The translations under genes and the position numbers were made by a program. Source: Teichococcus aerophilus (lineage in GTDB: Bacteria; Pseudomonadota; Alphaproteobacteria; Acetobacterales; Acetobacteraceae). Taken from it: a stretch of DNA of 64,000 bases. This document shows, piece by piece, positions 1 to 9,188 of the stretch. The DNA lies in assembly GCF_014490485.1 (NCBI RefSeq), contig NZ_JACTVA010000006.1, forward strand, positions 62,001 to 126,000, in the 5' to 3' direction. Numbering within the stretch: position 1 is the first letter of the stretch; each line of letters opens with the position of its first letter. A model generated the notes under the pieces. That model was not told the origin of the DNA, ran no database searches, and worked only from the letters and a program-made list of their open reading frames with translations.

Positions 1-596
1 GTGACGCGGTCGCCATCGGTGAAGCCCTTGGCCACCAGCACGTCCACCAGCATCTGCGAGGTATCGGCATGGATGGCGGAGCCGTCGATGAAAGTGCCGG
101 TATAGGCGAAGTGCGTCGGGCTCTTGGTCTCCGGCGCGATGCCGATCTTGCGGCCCGTCTCGACCTCGACCTGGTTCACCAGGTCGATGATCTCCTCGAC
201 CGTCGGAATGCGGAACTGGTCGTCGTAGCTGGCGCTTTCCGGCCGCGTCTCGGGGATGCGCTCGCGCGCCCAGAGCGTCTTGATCTCGGCCAGGGTGAAG
301 TCCTCGGCGAACCAGCCGCTGACATTGCGGCCGTTGATGGCCTTGGTGGTGTAGAGATGCGCGAATTCCGCCCGCTCGCCGACATCGGTGGTGTGGTCGA
401 GAAGGTTTTCATGCCGGGCGATCAGGTGGCCATCCTTGGTCATGACCACGTCGGGTTCGATCACCTCGGCACCCATCTCGATCGCCAGCTTGTAGGCTTC
501 GAGCGTGTGCTCCGGCCGATAGCCGCTGGCGCCGCGATGGCCGATGACCTGCGGCGCGCCGCCATTGAGCGAATCGTACTGAGCCATGACATCCAT
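1..596 (-). CDS. Glycerophosphodiester phosphodiesterase, 5' part (cut by window start)
   Basis: Hydrolyses glycerophosphodiesters to an alcohol and glycerol-3-phosphate. The N-terminal 198 codons are visible; the C-terminus lies outside the window. The GDPD catalytic signature is clear: His20-Arg21 in IGHRGASGYRPEHTLEAY, Glu47-x-Asp49 in EPDVVMTKDG, and His62 in IARHEN. The following stretch (TTKAINGRNVSGW) resembles larger GlpQ-type enzymes rather than short UgpQ enzymes. No signal peptide is seen, so a cytoplasmic location is likely. The start ATG at 596 follows GGATGGGA; a second in-frame ATG lies 9 nt downstream. The gene is separated by over 500 bp from its divergent neighbour. Confidence 0.9.
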   Translation of the reverse strand, partial: MDVMAQYDSLNGGAPQVIGHRGASGYRPEHTLEAYKLAIEMGAEVIEPDVVMTKDGHLIARHENLLDHTTDVGERAEFAHLYTTKAINGRNVSGWFAEDFTLAEIKTLWARERIPETRPESASYDDQFRIPTVEEIIDLVNQVEVETGRKIGIAPETKSPTHFAYTGTFIDGSAIHADTSQMLVDVLVAKGFTDGDRV

Positions 597-1123
597 ATCC
601 CATCCGTGCGGCGCGAGGGACGGCCGGAGGGAAATGCCACCCGCTCTTGCGCCGCGTTTGAGCGGCCGGGGTATCCGCGCTGCGGGACAGGGCGATGAAG
701 GGAAGATGACGTTCAGGTTAAGTGAGTGACAGATACGCGCTGGCGAAGCATGTCCGGCGACTGATGGTACGGATGGCTGTCGCCCCGCGGTGCCGGCGTC
801 GGGCCGGGCAGCACAAGGTTGTGCGTGCGGGTGGGGCGCGCGCCTGTGCTAGACTTTCGTTGAAGCAGCGGGAAGTTTTGCGACGCAGCATTGACCTGCG
901 TGAGTCGGTTGCTGGCGCGGTGATCCACCAGAGGCCAGACCTTCTTCTTTGGCTCGTGCTTGAAAGCAGATGAACTGTACGTAATTTATAGTGCGGAAGC
1001 GGCGCTCATCGAGCGTGCAGCAGGCCCGGCCGGCCCGTGCCAGAGCGGGGCATTCACTCGCGCCCCGCCGCGTGCCTGCCAGAACGGCGCCATCGACGCC
1101 TGAACAGAGAGGAGAACGCCAGC
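597..1123. other. Divergent intergenic region, no gene recognised
   Basis: This 527-bp gap lies between the divergent GDPD and CBS-BON genes and should hold both promoters. Short open frames exist on both strands (for example 722-973 plus and 713-928 minus), but they have no recognisable domain, no convincing ribosome site and composition typical of chance frames in GC-rich DNA. An A/T-richer patch near 965-990 is the best place for a promoter of the CBS-BON gene. None of the repeat families found elsewhere is present. Confidence 0.5.
1106..1115 (+). promoter_or_regulatory. Ribosome binding site deciding the CBS-BON start
   Basis: AGAGAGGAGA ends 8 nt before ATG 1124. It supports starting the CBS protein there rather than at an upstream in-frame codon near 1037. 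Confidence 0.6.
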
Positions 1124-1810
1124 ATGTTCGTCCGCGATATCATGACCCGCGAAGTGATGACGGTGACGCCGGAAACCCCGGTGCCCGCCCTGGCGGCCTT
1201 GTTCGCCGAACGCGGCATCTCCGGCGTGCCGGTGGTGGAAGCCAGCGGCAACCTGATCGGCCTGGTCACCGAGGGCGACCTGATCCGCCGCTTGGTGGCG
1301 GAGGATGAGCAGCCACGCTCCTGGCTCTCCCGCCTTTTTGGCTCCTCGCCGCAGCAGGCGCATCAATACGCGCAGATCCATGGCCAGCGGGCGCGGGACG
1401 TGATGTCCACGCAGCTGCAGGTGGTGGGGGAGGATGACACCGTCTCCCACGCCGCTTCGTTGCTGGAGAAGCACCACATCCGCCGCCTGCCGGTGGTGAA
1501 GGACGGCAAGCTGCTGGGCATCCTCTCCCGCGCCGACATGATGCGCGCCCTGCTGGCGCCTATCGCCAAGTCCGACGCGCCGGTCAGCGACAGGGAGCTG
1601 CTGCTGCGTGTCCGGGCCGAGATGCGCAAGCAGTCCTGGGCGGATTCCTACCTGATCTTCGCCGATGTCGCCGATGGCGTCGTCACCTTCCACGGCTTCA
1701 GCCGCTCCGCCGATGTCGAGCGCGCGTTGCGGGCGCTAGGGGAGGGCATCCCCGGTGTGAAGGCGGTGAAGCTGGACCTGGCGCCGAAGCCCGCCTTCGT
1801 CGCCGATTGA
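1124..1810 (+). CDS. CBS-pair domain protein with C-terminal BON domain
   Basis: A 228-residue cytoplasmic protein, probably a nucleotide-sensing regulatory module. Two CBS motifs are visible (about residues 6-60, starting VRDIMTREVMTV, and 92-145, starting RDVMSTQLQVV, with the typical GIL/GLV-S/T-x-x-D ends). They are followed by a BON-like domain (about 155-220, LLLRVRAEM ... GVVTFHGFSRSADVERAL). CBS pairs usually bind adenosyl ligands; BON domains are usually linked to membranes or partner proteins. The target is unknown. It is monocistronic, and its 3' side holds repeat B and repeat element A1. Confidence 0.9.
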   Translation: MFVRDIMTREVMTVTPETPVPALAALFAERGISGVPVVEASGNLIGLVTEGDLIRRLVAEDEQPRSWLSRLFGSSPQQAHQYAQIHGQRARDVMSTQLQVVGEDDTVSHAASLLEKHHIRRLPVVKDGKLLGILSRADMMRALLAPIAKSDAPVSDRELLLRVRAEMRKQSWADSYLIFADVADGVVTFHGFSRSADVERALRALGEGIPGVKAVKLDLAPKPAFVAD

Positions 1811-1964
1811 GGTTGCCTGCGCCTGGCCATGTCGGGCGCCGGCAGCGTCACTCCCCATGCGGCGTGGAACTCTGTCTGGAGCGCGCATGCCGTGCTTATG
1901 GCAGCCACGCGCATGGCGCTCGGACTGATGGCACGGCCCATGCCAGCTAAAGCATGAAGTGTTT

Positions 1965-2044
1965 GCACAGGCTTGCTTCGAATACTCTAGCTTGTTCTTC
2001 CGAAAAGCATCTTCTCGCCATCGGGTGATTCCACCTGATGGAGA
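1965..2044 (+). repeat. Dispersed repeat B, copy 1
   Basis: An 80-bp sequence related to 20272-20353 (inverted) and 49503-49582. It runs from GCACAGGCTTGCTTCGAAT through a CTTGTT segment to a terminal hairpin, GGTGATTCCACCTGATGG, whose arms are ATCRGGTG and CACCTGAT. It is intergenic and contains no gene. Its function is unknown; it resembles REP-like palindromic repeats. Confidence 0.7.
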
Positions 2045-2080
2045 TCGGCTCGAGGACGGCTCGAAATGCAGCTTTGGGGA

Positions 2081-2340
2081 AGAAGGCTAGGGAAGGAATT
2101 CCCCAGGCCCCATCTTTCTTCTGCGAGTTCTTTGGGTGTCGATACGGGGGGAAAGGGACGTCGGCCATCATGGGCCCAGACCAGTGTTGCGCGGAGGGTC
2201 TGTGGCCGCCGGAGGCCGATCGTTCAGCCCGGTGGCTCATGGCCGCACCCGCCGGCCCTGAAGCCCCACGCCAACTGCCAGAAAAAAGACGGCGTAAACG
2301 TATACGTTTACGCAGGGGAATTCCTTTCCCTGACCTTCCT
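2081..2340. repeat. Paired terminator-like element A1
   Basis: The left end (2081-2130) and right end (2275-2340) are inverted copies of the family-A terminal unit: a GGGAA/TTCCC hairpin followed by a T-rich tract reading outward to inward. The right end carries a 22-bp perfect palindrome at 2292-2313 (arm GCGTAAACGTA). The element lies between the convergent CBS-BON and DUF3891 genes. The right end is 33 bp from the DUF3891 stop codon, in the orientation expected of its terminator. Confidence 0.85.
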
Positions 2341-2373
2341 CACCCCCCCGGTTGAATGTCGATCGGCTCCAGG

Positions 2374-3141
2374 TCAGCCCTTGGCCTGCCCCGGTTCCAG
2401 CCGCAGCGTGAAAGGCGCCCGGCGGACCCCCGCATGCCATGCCCGCATCGCGGCTTCATCGGCGAAGCGGCCAGAGGCGGGAAGCGGCATGGCCTCAGCC
2501 TCCAGCACCAGGGCAGGTACGCGCAGCGGCCAGGGGGAGAGGGTGAAGCGGCCCGGCGCCTCGGGGTCGGCCTCCAGGCGCAGCGTCTGCTCGCCGCCCT
2601 GCCCATCCGGTGCCTTGACCTCCAGCGGCGTCTTCAGATCGCCGCATAGGGCGAGGGAAAGCGCATCGGCCATGGCGATCATGCCGGTGTCGTGCTCCAG
2701 CACCGCCTCGGTCAGCCCCAGCGCCTCGGCCCATTGCCGCTGCAGCGGGCGTTGCTGGCGCAGGAAGCCTTCCACTGCCGCGGCATCGGCTGGGCTCATC
2801 CGCGCCGGGTCGGCAAAGCGGGTGTAGAGCAGCGCACCATGGCGGGAGATCAGCAGCGCCACCCGCATCCCCCAGGCCGCCAAGGCACGCTCGATCCCTT
2901 CCGCCCACATCGGCGCATGCGTGGCCGGGCCCAGGGCACGGAAGCTGTGCGGCCGGCCGGTCGTCGCGGCGAAGCTGGGCGACCGTTCCCAATCCAGCCA
3001 GGCGATGTCGTGCTGGTCCGCCGCCAGCAGCAACGCCTGGTCCAGGTCCCGGGCCCAGCTCCGCAGGATCTGCCCGGCGATCCAGGCATGCGAGGGCTGG
3101 CTGATGGCGAGGACCGGGGCCGGGTGCGCGCGGAACATCAT
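2374..3141 (-). CDS. DUF3891 family protein
   Basis: A 255-residue soluble protein of unknown function. It has the conserved DUF3891 pattern: an N-terminal AISQPSHAWIAGQI segment, EQHDI-type motif at DQHDIAWLDWE, TGRPHSFR, and the ISRHGALLYTR core. The histidines and aspartates resemble an HD-type metal site, but no activity is established from the sequence. The start can be ATG 3141 or 3138. It is monocistronic, with element A1 behind its stop and element A2 upstream. Confidence 0.8.
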   Translation of the reverse strand: MMFRAHPAPVLAISQPSHAWIAGQILRSWARDLDQALLLAADQHDIAWLDWERSPSFAATTGRPHSFRALGPATHAPMWAEGIERALAAWGMRVALLISRHGALLYTRFADPARMSPADAAAVEGFLRQQRPLQRQWAEALGLTEAVLEHDTGMIAMADALSLALCGDLKTPLEVKAPDGQGGEQTLRLEADPEAPGRFTLSPWPLRVPALVLEAEAMPLPASGRFADEAAMRAWHAGVRRAPFTLRLEPGQAKG

Positions 3142-3173
3142 GACGGCAGGTTAGGTTGGGTCTGGAGGAGGGG

Positions 3174-3346
3174 GAAGGAAGGCCGGGGAAGGAATTCCCC
3201 GGACCCCTTCTTTCTTCTTGGCAGTTTCAGCAGCGGGGGTTTGCCGAGGCTGTTGGACACCGAGCGCCCGGAAGCGCCACCAGTTCAGCACACCCCAAAC
3301 TCGCAGAACAAAAAGAAGAAGTTCCGGGGATTCTTTCCCCGGCCTT
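3174..3346. repeat. Paired terminator-like element A2 (short interior)
   Basis: Left end (about 3174-3230) has CCGGGGAA-GGAA-TTCCCCGG then CCCCTTCTTTCTTCTT; right end (about 3295-3346) is its inverted copy. The interior is only about 65 bp, the shortest of the family. The right end stops 15 bp from the DUF983 stop codon at 3362, in terminator orientation for that gene. Confidence 0.85.
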
Positions 3347-3361
3347 GACCCGGCAGGATGG

Positions 3362-3757
3362 TCAGGGCTGGCGCGGCCCGAAGCGGCCCTCAGCGGCCTT
3401 GTTGATGTACTGCGAGCAGACCAGCCAGCCTTTGAACGGGCGCAGCAGCGCCAGCGAGCTCAGGATCAGCAGCGGGAAGGTGGTCATCAGGTGCACCCAG
3501 AAGGGTGGCTCGTGCCGCAGTTCCAGCCATCCAGCGAAGATGGTCACTGGCACCGCGACGACCGACATGACGAAGAAGGCGGGGCCGTCGGCCGGGTCGG
3601 CGAAGCTGTAGTCCAGGCCGCACACCTCGCACTCGCGCCGCAGGGTTAGGAAGCCCTGGAACAGGTGGCCACGGCCGCAGCGTGGGCACAGCCCGCGCAC
3701 GCCCAGGCTGAAGGGGGTTTCGCCGGCGGGCAATTGGTGTTCGGTCGGTTCGGCCAT
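3362..3757 (-). CDS. DUF983 zinc-ribbon membrane protein
   Basis: A 131-residue protein with an N-terminal zinc ribbon (CPRCGRGHLFQGF and CEVCGLDYSF, two CxxC knuckles) followed by two membrane segments (about FFVMSVVAVPVTIFAGW and MTTFPLLILSSLALL). This is the DUF983 layout; members are often near cytochrome oxidase or peptidase genes, but no biochemical role is known. ATG 3757 is chosen because AGGGGGAAC lies just upstream; an upstream in-frame ATG at 3790 lacks one. The upstream region 3775-3850 is A/T-rich and is the likely promoter. Confidence 0.85.
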   Translation of the reverse strand: MAEPTEHQLPAGETPFSLGVRGLCPRCGRGHLFQGFLTLRRECEVCGLDYSFADPADGPAFFVMSVVAVPVTIFAGWLELRHEPPFWVHLMTTFPLLILSSLALLRPFKGWLVCSQYINKAAEGRFGPRQP

Positions 3758-4021
3758 GGTCGTTCCCCCTGGGACAGGGTTGGAATCCATTCAAATAAAT
3801 ATTGTATGGATTATGATGTGCTTTCAGCCTGTAATGTATGCATCCATGCTTGGCCCGCCTAGCCCTTTCACGGTAGCCCATGGCTCACATGCGCTGGCCG
3901 CGCCGGCCACTGCGTCATGGGCCCGCCTGTCCCGTTGCGTGTGCATCACCGGCCCGGGCGGCGGCAAATACCGGCGCCCTGTACCCGGAGGCCAGGGCCG
4001 AACGCCGGCCCCTTCCTGCCA

Positions 4022-4426
4022 TCAACGCCGCGAAGGGTGGGTCAGTTCCGCCAGGATCGCGGCGAGGATGAGGGCGCCGATCATGCCCACATGCTCCGTC
4101 GCCGTATGGAAGGCGACGATGGCGCGGGGGCCTTCCAGGCTCCAGAAATGGTGCACCAGCGGGATCGTCAGGGCGGTGAAGACGGCCAGCGCCCCGGCCC
4201 CCAGCCACGCGCTGCGGTTGGCGATGATCAGCGCCGAGCCGGCCAGTTGCACGATGATGGTGGCGATGTTGAAGACGACCGGCGGGTTCAGGCCGAACAT
4301 GGCCATCTCCGCCACGCCGCCCTGGAAATCGATCAGCTTGGCCAGGCCGCTGCCCCAGAAGGGGAAGGTCAGCAGGATGCGGGCCAGCAGCAGCACGGCA
4401 CGGTTCAGCAGGATCGCACGGATCAT
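4022..4426 (-). CDS. DoxX family membrane protein
   Basis: A 134-residue integral membrane protein with four predicted helices and the DoxX-type N-terminus (LLLARILLTFPFWGSGLAKLIDF). DoxX proteins are small quinone-linked or redox-associated membrane proteins; the substrate here cannot be told. ATG 4426 has GGGAGAG 6 nt upstream, so the longer frame to 4492, which would run through the terminator of the next gene, is rejected. Monocistronic. Confidence 0.85.
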   Translation of the reverse strand: MIRAILLNRAVLLLARILLTFPFWGSGLAKLIDFQGGVAEMAMFGLNPPVVFNIATIIVQLAGSALIIANRSAWLGAGALAVFTALTIPLVHHFWSLEGPRAIVAFHTATEHVGMIGALILAAILAELTHPSRR

Positions 4427-4479
4427 CAGTCGGTCTCTCCCAGCACAATGTTGCTTGCCCCGGGATGGGAAGAACCCAT

Positions 4480-4512
4480 GAAAAAACCGCATCCGGAGCG
4501 TTCCGGATGCGG
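4480..4512 (-). terminator. Rho-independent terminator of the NPD-family gene
   Basis: Read on the minus strand, an 11-bp perfect stem (CCGCATCCGGA with its complement, 4487-4512) is followed by six T residues (plus-strand AAAAAA at 4481-4486). It lies 34 bp behind the stop codon at 4546. It is a classical terminator, unlike the bulged ends of repeat family A. Confidence 0.9.
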
Positions 4513-4545
4513 TTGTGTCACGCCTTAGCTACTGACGGAAGATCG

Positions 4546-5946
4546 TTATCGACCCGTCATGATCCGTTCGACCAGCTGCTTCACGGACGGCACAAAACCG
4601 TTGGAGTAGAACGGGTCCTGGCCGAAGCGGTAGGCGTTGTGGCCGGCGAACATCAGGTTGTGCTCGATCGAGCCATCATGCGCGATGTCCTGCAGCGTCT
4701 TCTGGATGCAGAAGCTGCGGGGGTCCGCCTTCTTGCCGTTGCTGTATTCCGGCGCGTGCTGCGTCCAGTTGCTGAAACGGCAATGGGACAGGCAACCCAT
4801 GCAATCCGTCTGGTCCTTCAGGATCTCGCGCGAATTCTCGGGCGTGACGAAGACCAGGGTGGAATCCGGCGTGCGCAGGGCCTCGGTATAGCCAGCGGCT
4901 TCCCAGTTATGCACCCGCTCCAGGTCGCCCGGGGCCAGCCAGACCAGGCGCTTGCGGGGGCCCACGCCGTATTCGGCGGTGTGCTCGCCTACCGGTTCCG
5001 GGCTGATGGCCACCTGGCGCTCGTTGCGGGCTTCTAGGTCGCGCAGGAACTCGTTCCGCACGGCGCTGGAATAGAAGCCGGTGGGGGAGAAGGGCTGCAG
5101 CAGCACGTCCCCGGGCTTCAGCGTCAGCAGCTTCTGCTTCCAGGTATCGCTGATCGGGCTTTCCTGCGTCACCAGCGGCCTGGTGCCGAACTGGAAGGCG
5201 ATGGGGCCGAGCTCGGGGTTGTCGATCCAATCCTCCCACTCCTCCAGCCACCAGACGCCGCCGGCCATGATGATCGGCACGTCGCCCAGGCCGAACTGCC
5301 GCATCTGCTCGCGCAGCTTCAGCACGCGGGCATAGGGCGCCTCGGGCTTGTGCGGGTCCTCGGAGTTGGAAAGGCCGTTATGGCCACCGGCCAGCCACGG
5401 GTCCTCGTACACCACGCCGCCCAGCAGCTCCGCCACCTTGGAGTAGCTGCGCTTCCACAGCGCCGTGAAGGCGCGGCCGGAGGAGACGATCGGGTAGTAG
5501 AAGACGTTGAACTCGCGGGAGATCTCGGCGAGCTTGTAGGGCATGCCGGCACCGCAGGTGATACCGTTGATCAGCCCGCGGGCACCTTCCAGCACACCGC
5601 GCAGGATGCGCTCGGCGCCGCCCATCTCCCACAGCACGTTCATATGCACGCGGCCATGGCCACCGGCGCGCTCATACGCCTCGCGCGCCTGGGTGATGCC
5701 GCCGGAAATGCCGTAGGCCACCAGCTCTTCATGCCGGGCCACGCGGGTACGGCCCTGGTAGGTCTGGCGGATGACATTGCCATCGGCGTCAAAGCTATCC
5801 GCATTGACGCCCGAGAAGGTGCCGACGCCGCCAGCGCCCGCCCATTCGCCGCAGGAGGCACCGGTCGAGACAGCGACGCCCTTGCCGCCTTCCACCAGCG
5901 GCAGCACATCCACCCCACCCATCCGGATCGCGTTGATCGCTTTCAA
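4546..5946 (-). CDS. NPD-family FMN oxidoreductase (nitronate monooxygenase-like) with four-Cys tail
   Basis: A 466-residue TIM-barrel flavoenzyme of the 2-nitropropane dioxygenase/FMN-oxidoreductase group. The N-terminus (VLPLVEGGKGVAVSTG, then AGAGGVGTFS) and the centre (VPIIMAGGVWWLEE, FQFGTRPLVTQES) fit the phosphate- and FMN-binding loops. The C-terminal extension has Cys382, Cys385, Cys389 and Cys413 (CMGCLSHC ... SFCIQ), which could hold a metal or Fe-S centre; classical nitronate monooxygenases lack this. The likely start is TTG 5946, because the residues before Met9 (ATG 5922) look family-like; the ATG is an alternative. Substrate unknown. Confidence 0.8.
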   Translation of the reverse strand: MKAINAIRMGGVDVLPLVEGGKGVAVSTGASCGEWAGAGGVGTFSGVNADSFDADGNVIRQTYQGRTRVARHEELVAYGISGGITQAREAYERAGGHGRVHMNVLWEMGGAERILRGVLEGARGLINGITCGAGMPYKLAEISREFNVFYYPIVSSGRAFTALWKRSYSKVAELLGGVVYEDPWLAGGHNGLSNSEDPHKPEAPYARVLKLREQMRQFGLGDVPIIMAGGVWWLEEWEDWIDNPELGPIAFQFGTRPLVTQESPISDTWKQKLLTLKPGDVLLQPFSPTGFYSSAVRNEFLRDLEARNERQVAISPEPVGEHTAEYGVGPRKRLVWLAPGDLERVHNWEAAGYTEALRTPDSTLVFVTPENSREILKDQTDCMGCLSHCRFSNWTQHAPEYSNGKKADPRSFCIQKTLQDIAHDGSIEHNLMFAGHNAYRFGQDPFYSNGFVPSVKQLVERIMTGR

Positions 5947-6143
5947 AGCCGTTCGCCGTTCCTACGGTTAATGATCACTGTTTTGTCATATCATGCCGGT
6001 AGCAGCGATGTCGAAGGGAACGCGGCATCGCTGTCCGGGAGACCCGCCATTTGGCGCAGGTTGGGCTGGCTTTCAACGGCCTACCCAGCCTTTCGTCGCG
6101 GTAGGGGGGGTCTCACCGCCCTTTCGCGCGCCAGGCGCGCATT

Positions 6144-6167
6144 CCGGGGCGGGCATTGCCGCCCCGG
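6144..6167 (-). terminator. Strong hairpin downstream of pnp
   Basis: A 9-bp GC stem (CCGGGGCGG / CCGCCCCGG, loop GCATTG) lies 30 bp behind the pnp stop. No T-tract follows on the minus strand, so it may protect the mRNA 3' end or assist Rho-dependent termination rather than act as an intrinsic terminator. Confidence 0.4.
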
Positions 6168-6196
6168 TTGCAGGCACGTTTCAGCCCGTGGGCTGA

Positions 6197-8401
6197 TCAG
6201 TCACGGCGGGGGCGGCGCTCACGGCGCTCGCCACCACGGTCATTGCGGGGCTCGCGCTCGCCGCCTTCACCCTCTTCGCGCGGACGGCGGGCGCCGACCT
6301 GGTCGGAGATGTCGGCACCGGTCGCCTGGTCCACCATCCGCATGGACAGCTTGACCTTGCCGCGATCGTCGAAGCCCAGGACCTTGACCTTCACCTTGTC
6401 GCCGACGTTGACGATGTCGCCGGTCTTGTTGACCCGCTCATTCGCCAGCTCGGAGATATGGACCAGGCCGTCCTTGGCGCCGAGGAAGTTCACGAAGGCG
6501 CCGAAATCGGCGGTCTTCACCACGGTGCCGTTGTAGATCGTGCCGATCTCGGCCTCGGCGGTGATGCCCTTGATGCGGTCGATCGCCGCCTGGGTCGCCT
6601 CGGGGCTGGTCGACGCGATCTTGATCGTGCCGTCATCCTCGATGTCGATCTTGGTGCCGGTGGTCTCCACGATGTCGCGGATCACCTTGCCGCCGGTGCC
6701 GATGACTTCGCGGATCTTGTCCTTCGGCACCTGGATCACGGTGATCTTCGGCGCGTTGCCAGCCACGTCGCTCCGCGCGCCGGACAGGCCCTTGGCCATC
6801 TCGCCCAGGATGTGCAGGCGGCCATGCTTGGCCTGCTCCAGCGCGATCTTCATGATCTCCGGCGTGATGGACGTGATCTTGATGTCCATCTGCAGCGCGG
6901 TGATGCCCTGCTCGGACCCCGCCACCTTGAAGTCCATGTCGCCGAGGTGATCCTCGTCGCCCAGGATGTCGGACAGGACGGCGAAGCCCTTGTCTTCCTT
7001 GATCAGGCCCATGGCGATGCCGGCGCAGGGGCGCTTCAGCGGCGCACCCGCATCCATCAGCGCCAGCGAGGTGCCGCAAACGGTGGCCATCGAGGAGGAG
7101 CCGTTGGACTCGGTGATCTCGGACACGACGCGCATCGTGTACGGGAACTTCTCCTTCTCCGGCAGCAGCGGCCGGATGGCGCGCCAGGCGAGCTTGCCAT
7201 GGCCGACTTCACGGCGGCCCGGGCTGCCCATCCGGCCCGTCTCGTTCACCGAGTACGGGGGGAAGTTGTAGTGCAGCATGAACGCCTCGCGGTACTCGCC
7301 TGCGAGCTGGTCGATGATCTGCTCGTCCTGCCCGGTGCCCAGCGTGGCGACGCACAGCGCCTGCGTCTCGCCACGGGTGAACAGGGCGGAACCATGGGCG
7401 CGGGGCAGCACATGCACCTCGGCCACGATCGGGCGGACCGTCTTGGTGTCGCGGCCATCGATGCGCATGCCGGTGTCGAGGATGTTGTTGCGGACGACAT
7501 CCGCTTCCAACGCCTTCAGCAGGCCCTTGGCGGCGGCCGCCTCGTCCTCGGTCAGCTGCGCCAGGATCGCCTTCTTGGCCTCGCCCACCTTCTTCTGGCG
7601 AAGAAGCTTCTGGGTCTCCTTGTAGGCCTCGCCGATGGAGGCGGTGCCCAGCTCGGCCAGCTTCTTCTTCAGCGCGGCGGTCTCGGCGGATTCCTCCGGC
7701 AGATCCCACGGCTCCTTCGCGGCCTTCTCGGCCAGCTCGATGATGCCCTGGATGACCGGCTGGAAGCCGGCATGGCCGAAGGTCACGGCGCCGAGCATCA
7801 CGTCCTCGGTCAGCTCATGCGCCTCGGACTCGACCATCAGCACGCCTTCCTCGGTACCCGCGAGCACCAGGTCCAGCTTGGACTGCTTGATCTGCTCCAG
7901 GGTCGGGTTCAGCACGTACTCGCCGTCGACATAGCCGACGCGCGCCGCGCCCACCGGGCCGAAGAACGGAATGCCGGACAGCGTCAGCGCGGCGGAGCAA
8001 CCCACCAGCGCGACGATGTCGGGGCTGTTCTCCATGTCATGCGACAGGACGGTGGCGATGACCTGCACCTCGTTGCGGAACCCTTCCGGGAACAGCGGGC
8101 GCAGCGGGCGGTCGATCAGGCGGGAGATCAGCGTCTCGGCCTCGGACGGACGGCCCTCACGCTTGAAGAAGCCGCCCGGGATCTTGCCGGCCGCGAAGGC
8201 CTTTTCCTGGTAGTTCACCGTCAGGGGGAAGAAGTCCTGGCCCGGCTTGACGCTGCGGGCGCCGACCACGGTGCAGAGCACGATGGTGTCGCCCAGGCGG
8301 GCCATGACGGCGCCATCGGCCTGACGGGCGACCTTGCCGGTCTCCAGCGTCAGGGTCTTGCCACCCCAGTTGATGTCCTTGCGGAAATAATTGTCGAACA
8401 T
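6197..8401 (-). CDS. pnp: Polynucleotide phosphorylase
   Basis: A 734-residue 3'-5' phosphorolytic exoribonuclease of the RNA degradosome. The order is standard: two RNase PH domains (first from [22 protein letters not shown]; second containing the ALMDAGAP and [16 protein letters not shown] motifs), a KH domain ([20 protein letters not shown]), an S1 domain ([28 protein letters not shown]), and an Arg/Glu/Gly-rich tail. ATG 8401 is the family start. Unlike the usual rpsO-pnp arrangement, no rpsO is found upstream; a non-coding stretch with element A3 is there instead. Confidence 0.97.
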   Translation of the reverse strand: MFDNYFRKDINWGGKTLTLETGKVARQADGAVMARLGDTIVLCTVVGARSVKPGQDFFPLTVNYQEKAFAAGKIPGGFFKREGRPSEAETLISRLIDRPLRPLFPEGFRNEVQVIATVLSHDMENSPDIVALVGCSAALTLSGIPFFGPVGAARVGYVDGEYVLNPTLEQIKQSKLDLVLAGTEEGVLMVESEAHELTEDVMLGAVTFGHAGFQPVIQGIIELAEKAAKEPWDLPEESAETAALKKKLAELGTASIGEAYKETQKLLRQKKVGEAKKAILAQLTEDEAAAAKGLLKALEADVVRNNILDTGMRIDGRDTKTVRPIVAEVHVLPRAHGSALFTRGETQALCVATLGTGQDEQIIDQLAGEYREAFMLHYNFPPYSVNETGRMGSPGRREVGHGKLAWRAIRPLLPEKEKFPYTMRVVSEITESNGSSSMATVCGTSLALMDAGAPLKRPCAGIAMGLIKEDKGFAVLSDILGDEDHLGDMDFKVAGSEQGITALQMDIKITSITPEIMKIALEQAKHGRLHILGEMAKGLSGARSDVAGNAPKITVIQVPKDKIREVIGTGGKVIRDIVETTGTKIDIEDDGTIKIASTSPEATQAAIDRIKGITAEAEIGTIYNGTVVKTADFGAFVNFLGAKDGLVHISELANERVNKTGDIVNVGDKVKVKVLGFDDRGKVKLSMRMVDQATGADISDQVGARRPREEGEGGEREPRNDRGGERRERRPRRD

Positions 8402-8856
8402 GAAAGGTCCTTAGCTTCGGCCGCGCCATTGCTGCGCCGGCCTTCGCCCGGCCGCCCCGCTCGGGGAGGCCACGTCAATGAGCGATGCGGAACCCAGCCC
8501 TGCCGCCCGGCCCGCCCCACCTGGGGGCTGCAAGGACCGGCGTTTCGGGCGGCATGGATGGCCGCGGAGAACCGCGGAACGCACCATGTGGCCGGAAACG
8601 CCGCCACGACCGAAGGTCGCGCTACGACAGATTGGCTGCGGCCCCGCCTACGCTCGCGGGTCCGGCCTACCCGCGAATGGCAGGTAAACCGCGCGCCTTA
8701 TGGACCGGGGAAGCCCCCGATACCACTGGAAAATATCTCGGGGCCCCGGGGCATGCCCTCGGGCGGGCCAAGGCGGCGCCGCGGCCTGGAGCCTCGGTGA
8801 GTGGCAGCCCGCCTTGGAATGCTGGGGTCAGTGGCGGGGAAGCCGAAGGCAGTGGG
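8402..8856. other. Leader/intergenic region upstream of pnp, no gene recognised
   Basis: This stretch holds the pnp promoter and leader. Open frames on both strands are Arg/Pro/Ala-rich chance frames. rpsO, which commonly precedes pnp, was looked for on both strands and is absent. Confidence 0.5.
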
Positions 8857-9092
8857 GAGGGCCAGGGGGAAGGAATTCCCTGGACCCCATCTTCCTTTTG
8901 CGAGTTGGCGCTGCGCTCTCAGGTGCGAGTGGGGGCTCCAGATAATTACAAAATATCCATGGCAGCATCGGTAGTCATCAAAGGCCATGATCCCTCCCAA
9001 AGCCTCCGGCTTCATAAAGCCCACCTCCAACCGCCCACCCCCAAAACTCAAAAAAAAGAAGAAGGGGTCCGGGGAATTCTTCCCCGGCCTTC
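8857..9092. repeat. Paired terminator-like element A3 (divergent context)
   Basis: The left end has a CCAGGG...CCCTGG version of the hairpin followed by CCCCATCTTCCTTTT; the right end (9040-9092) is the standard CCGGGGAATTC...CCCCGG form. It is the only copy placed between two divergent gene starts (pnp and the beta-propeller gene), so neither end follows a recognised stop codon. Confidence 0.8.
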
Positions 9093-9188
9093 CCTCCCTC
9101 CAATTCAGCCCTTGCGAAGCGCGCGCCGCGAAGCAGAGACTTCGCCAGGGACAGAGATCCCGACCAAGAACGATCAGGGAAGAACGTG

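Noticed and set aside
722-973. Possible 83-residue protein between GDPD and CBS-BON
   Set aside because: GTG start without a ribosome site, no recognisable features, overlaps an equally open antisense frame.
2066-2827. Open frames running through repeat A1
   Set aside because: They begin in the repeat and continue antisense to the DUF3891 gene; no ribosome site or domain.
6458-8800. A 780-codon plus-strand open frame opposite pnp
   Set aside because: It is antisense to the clear pnp gene; long antisense frames are expected at about 70% GC, and the His/Asp/Gly-rich product matches no family.
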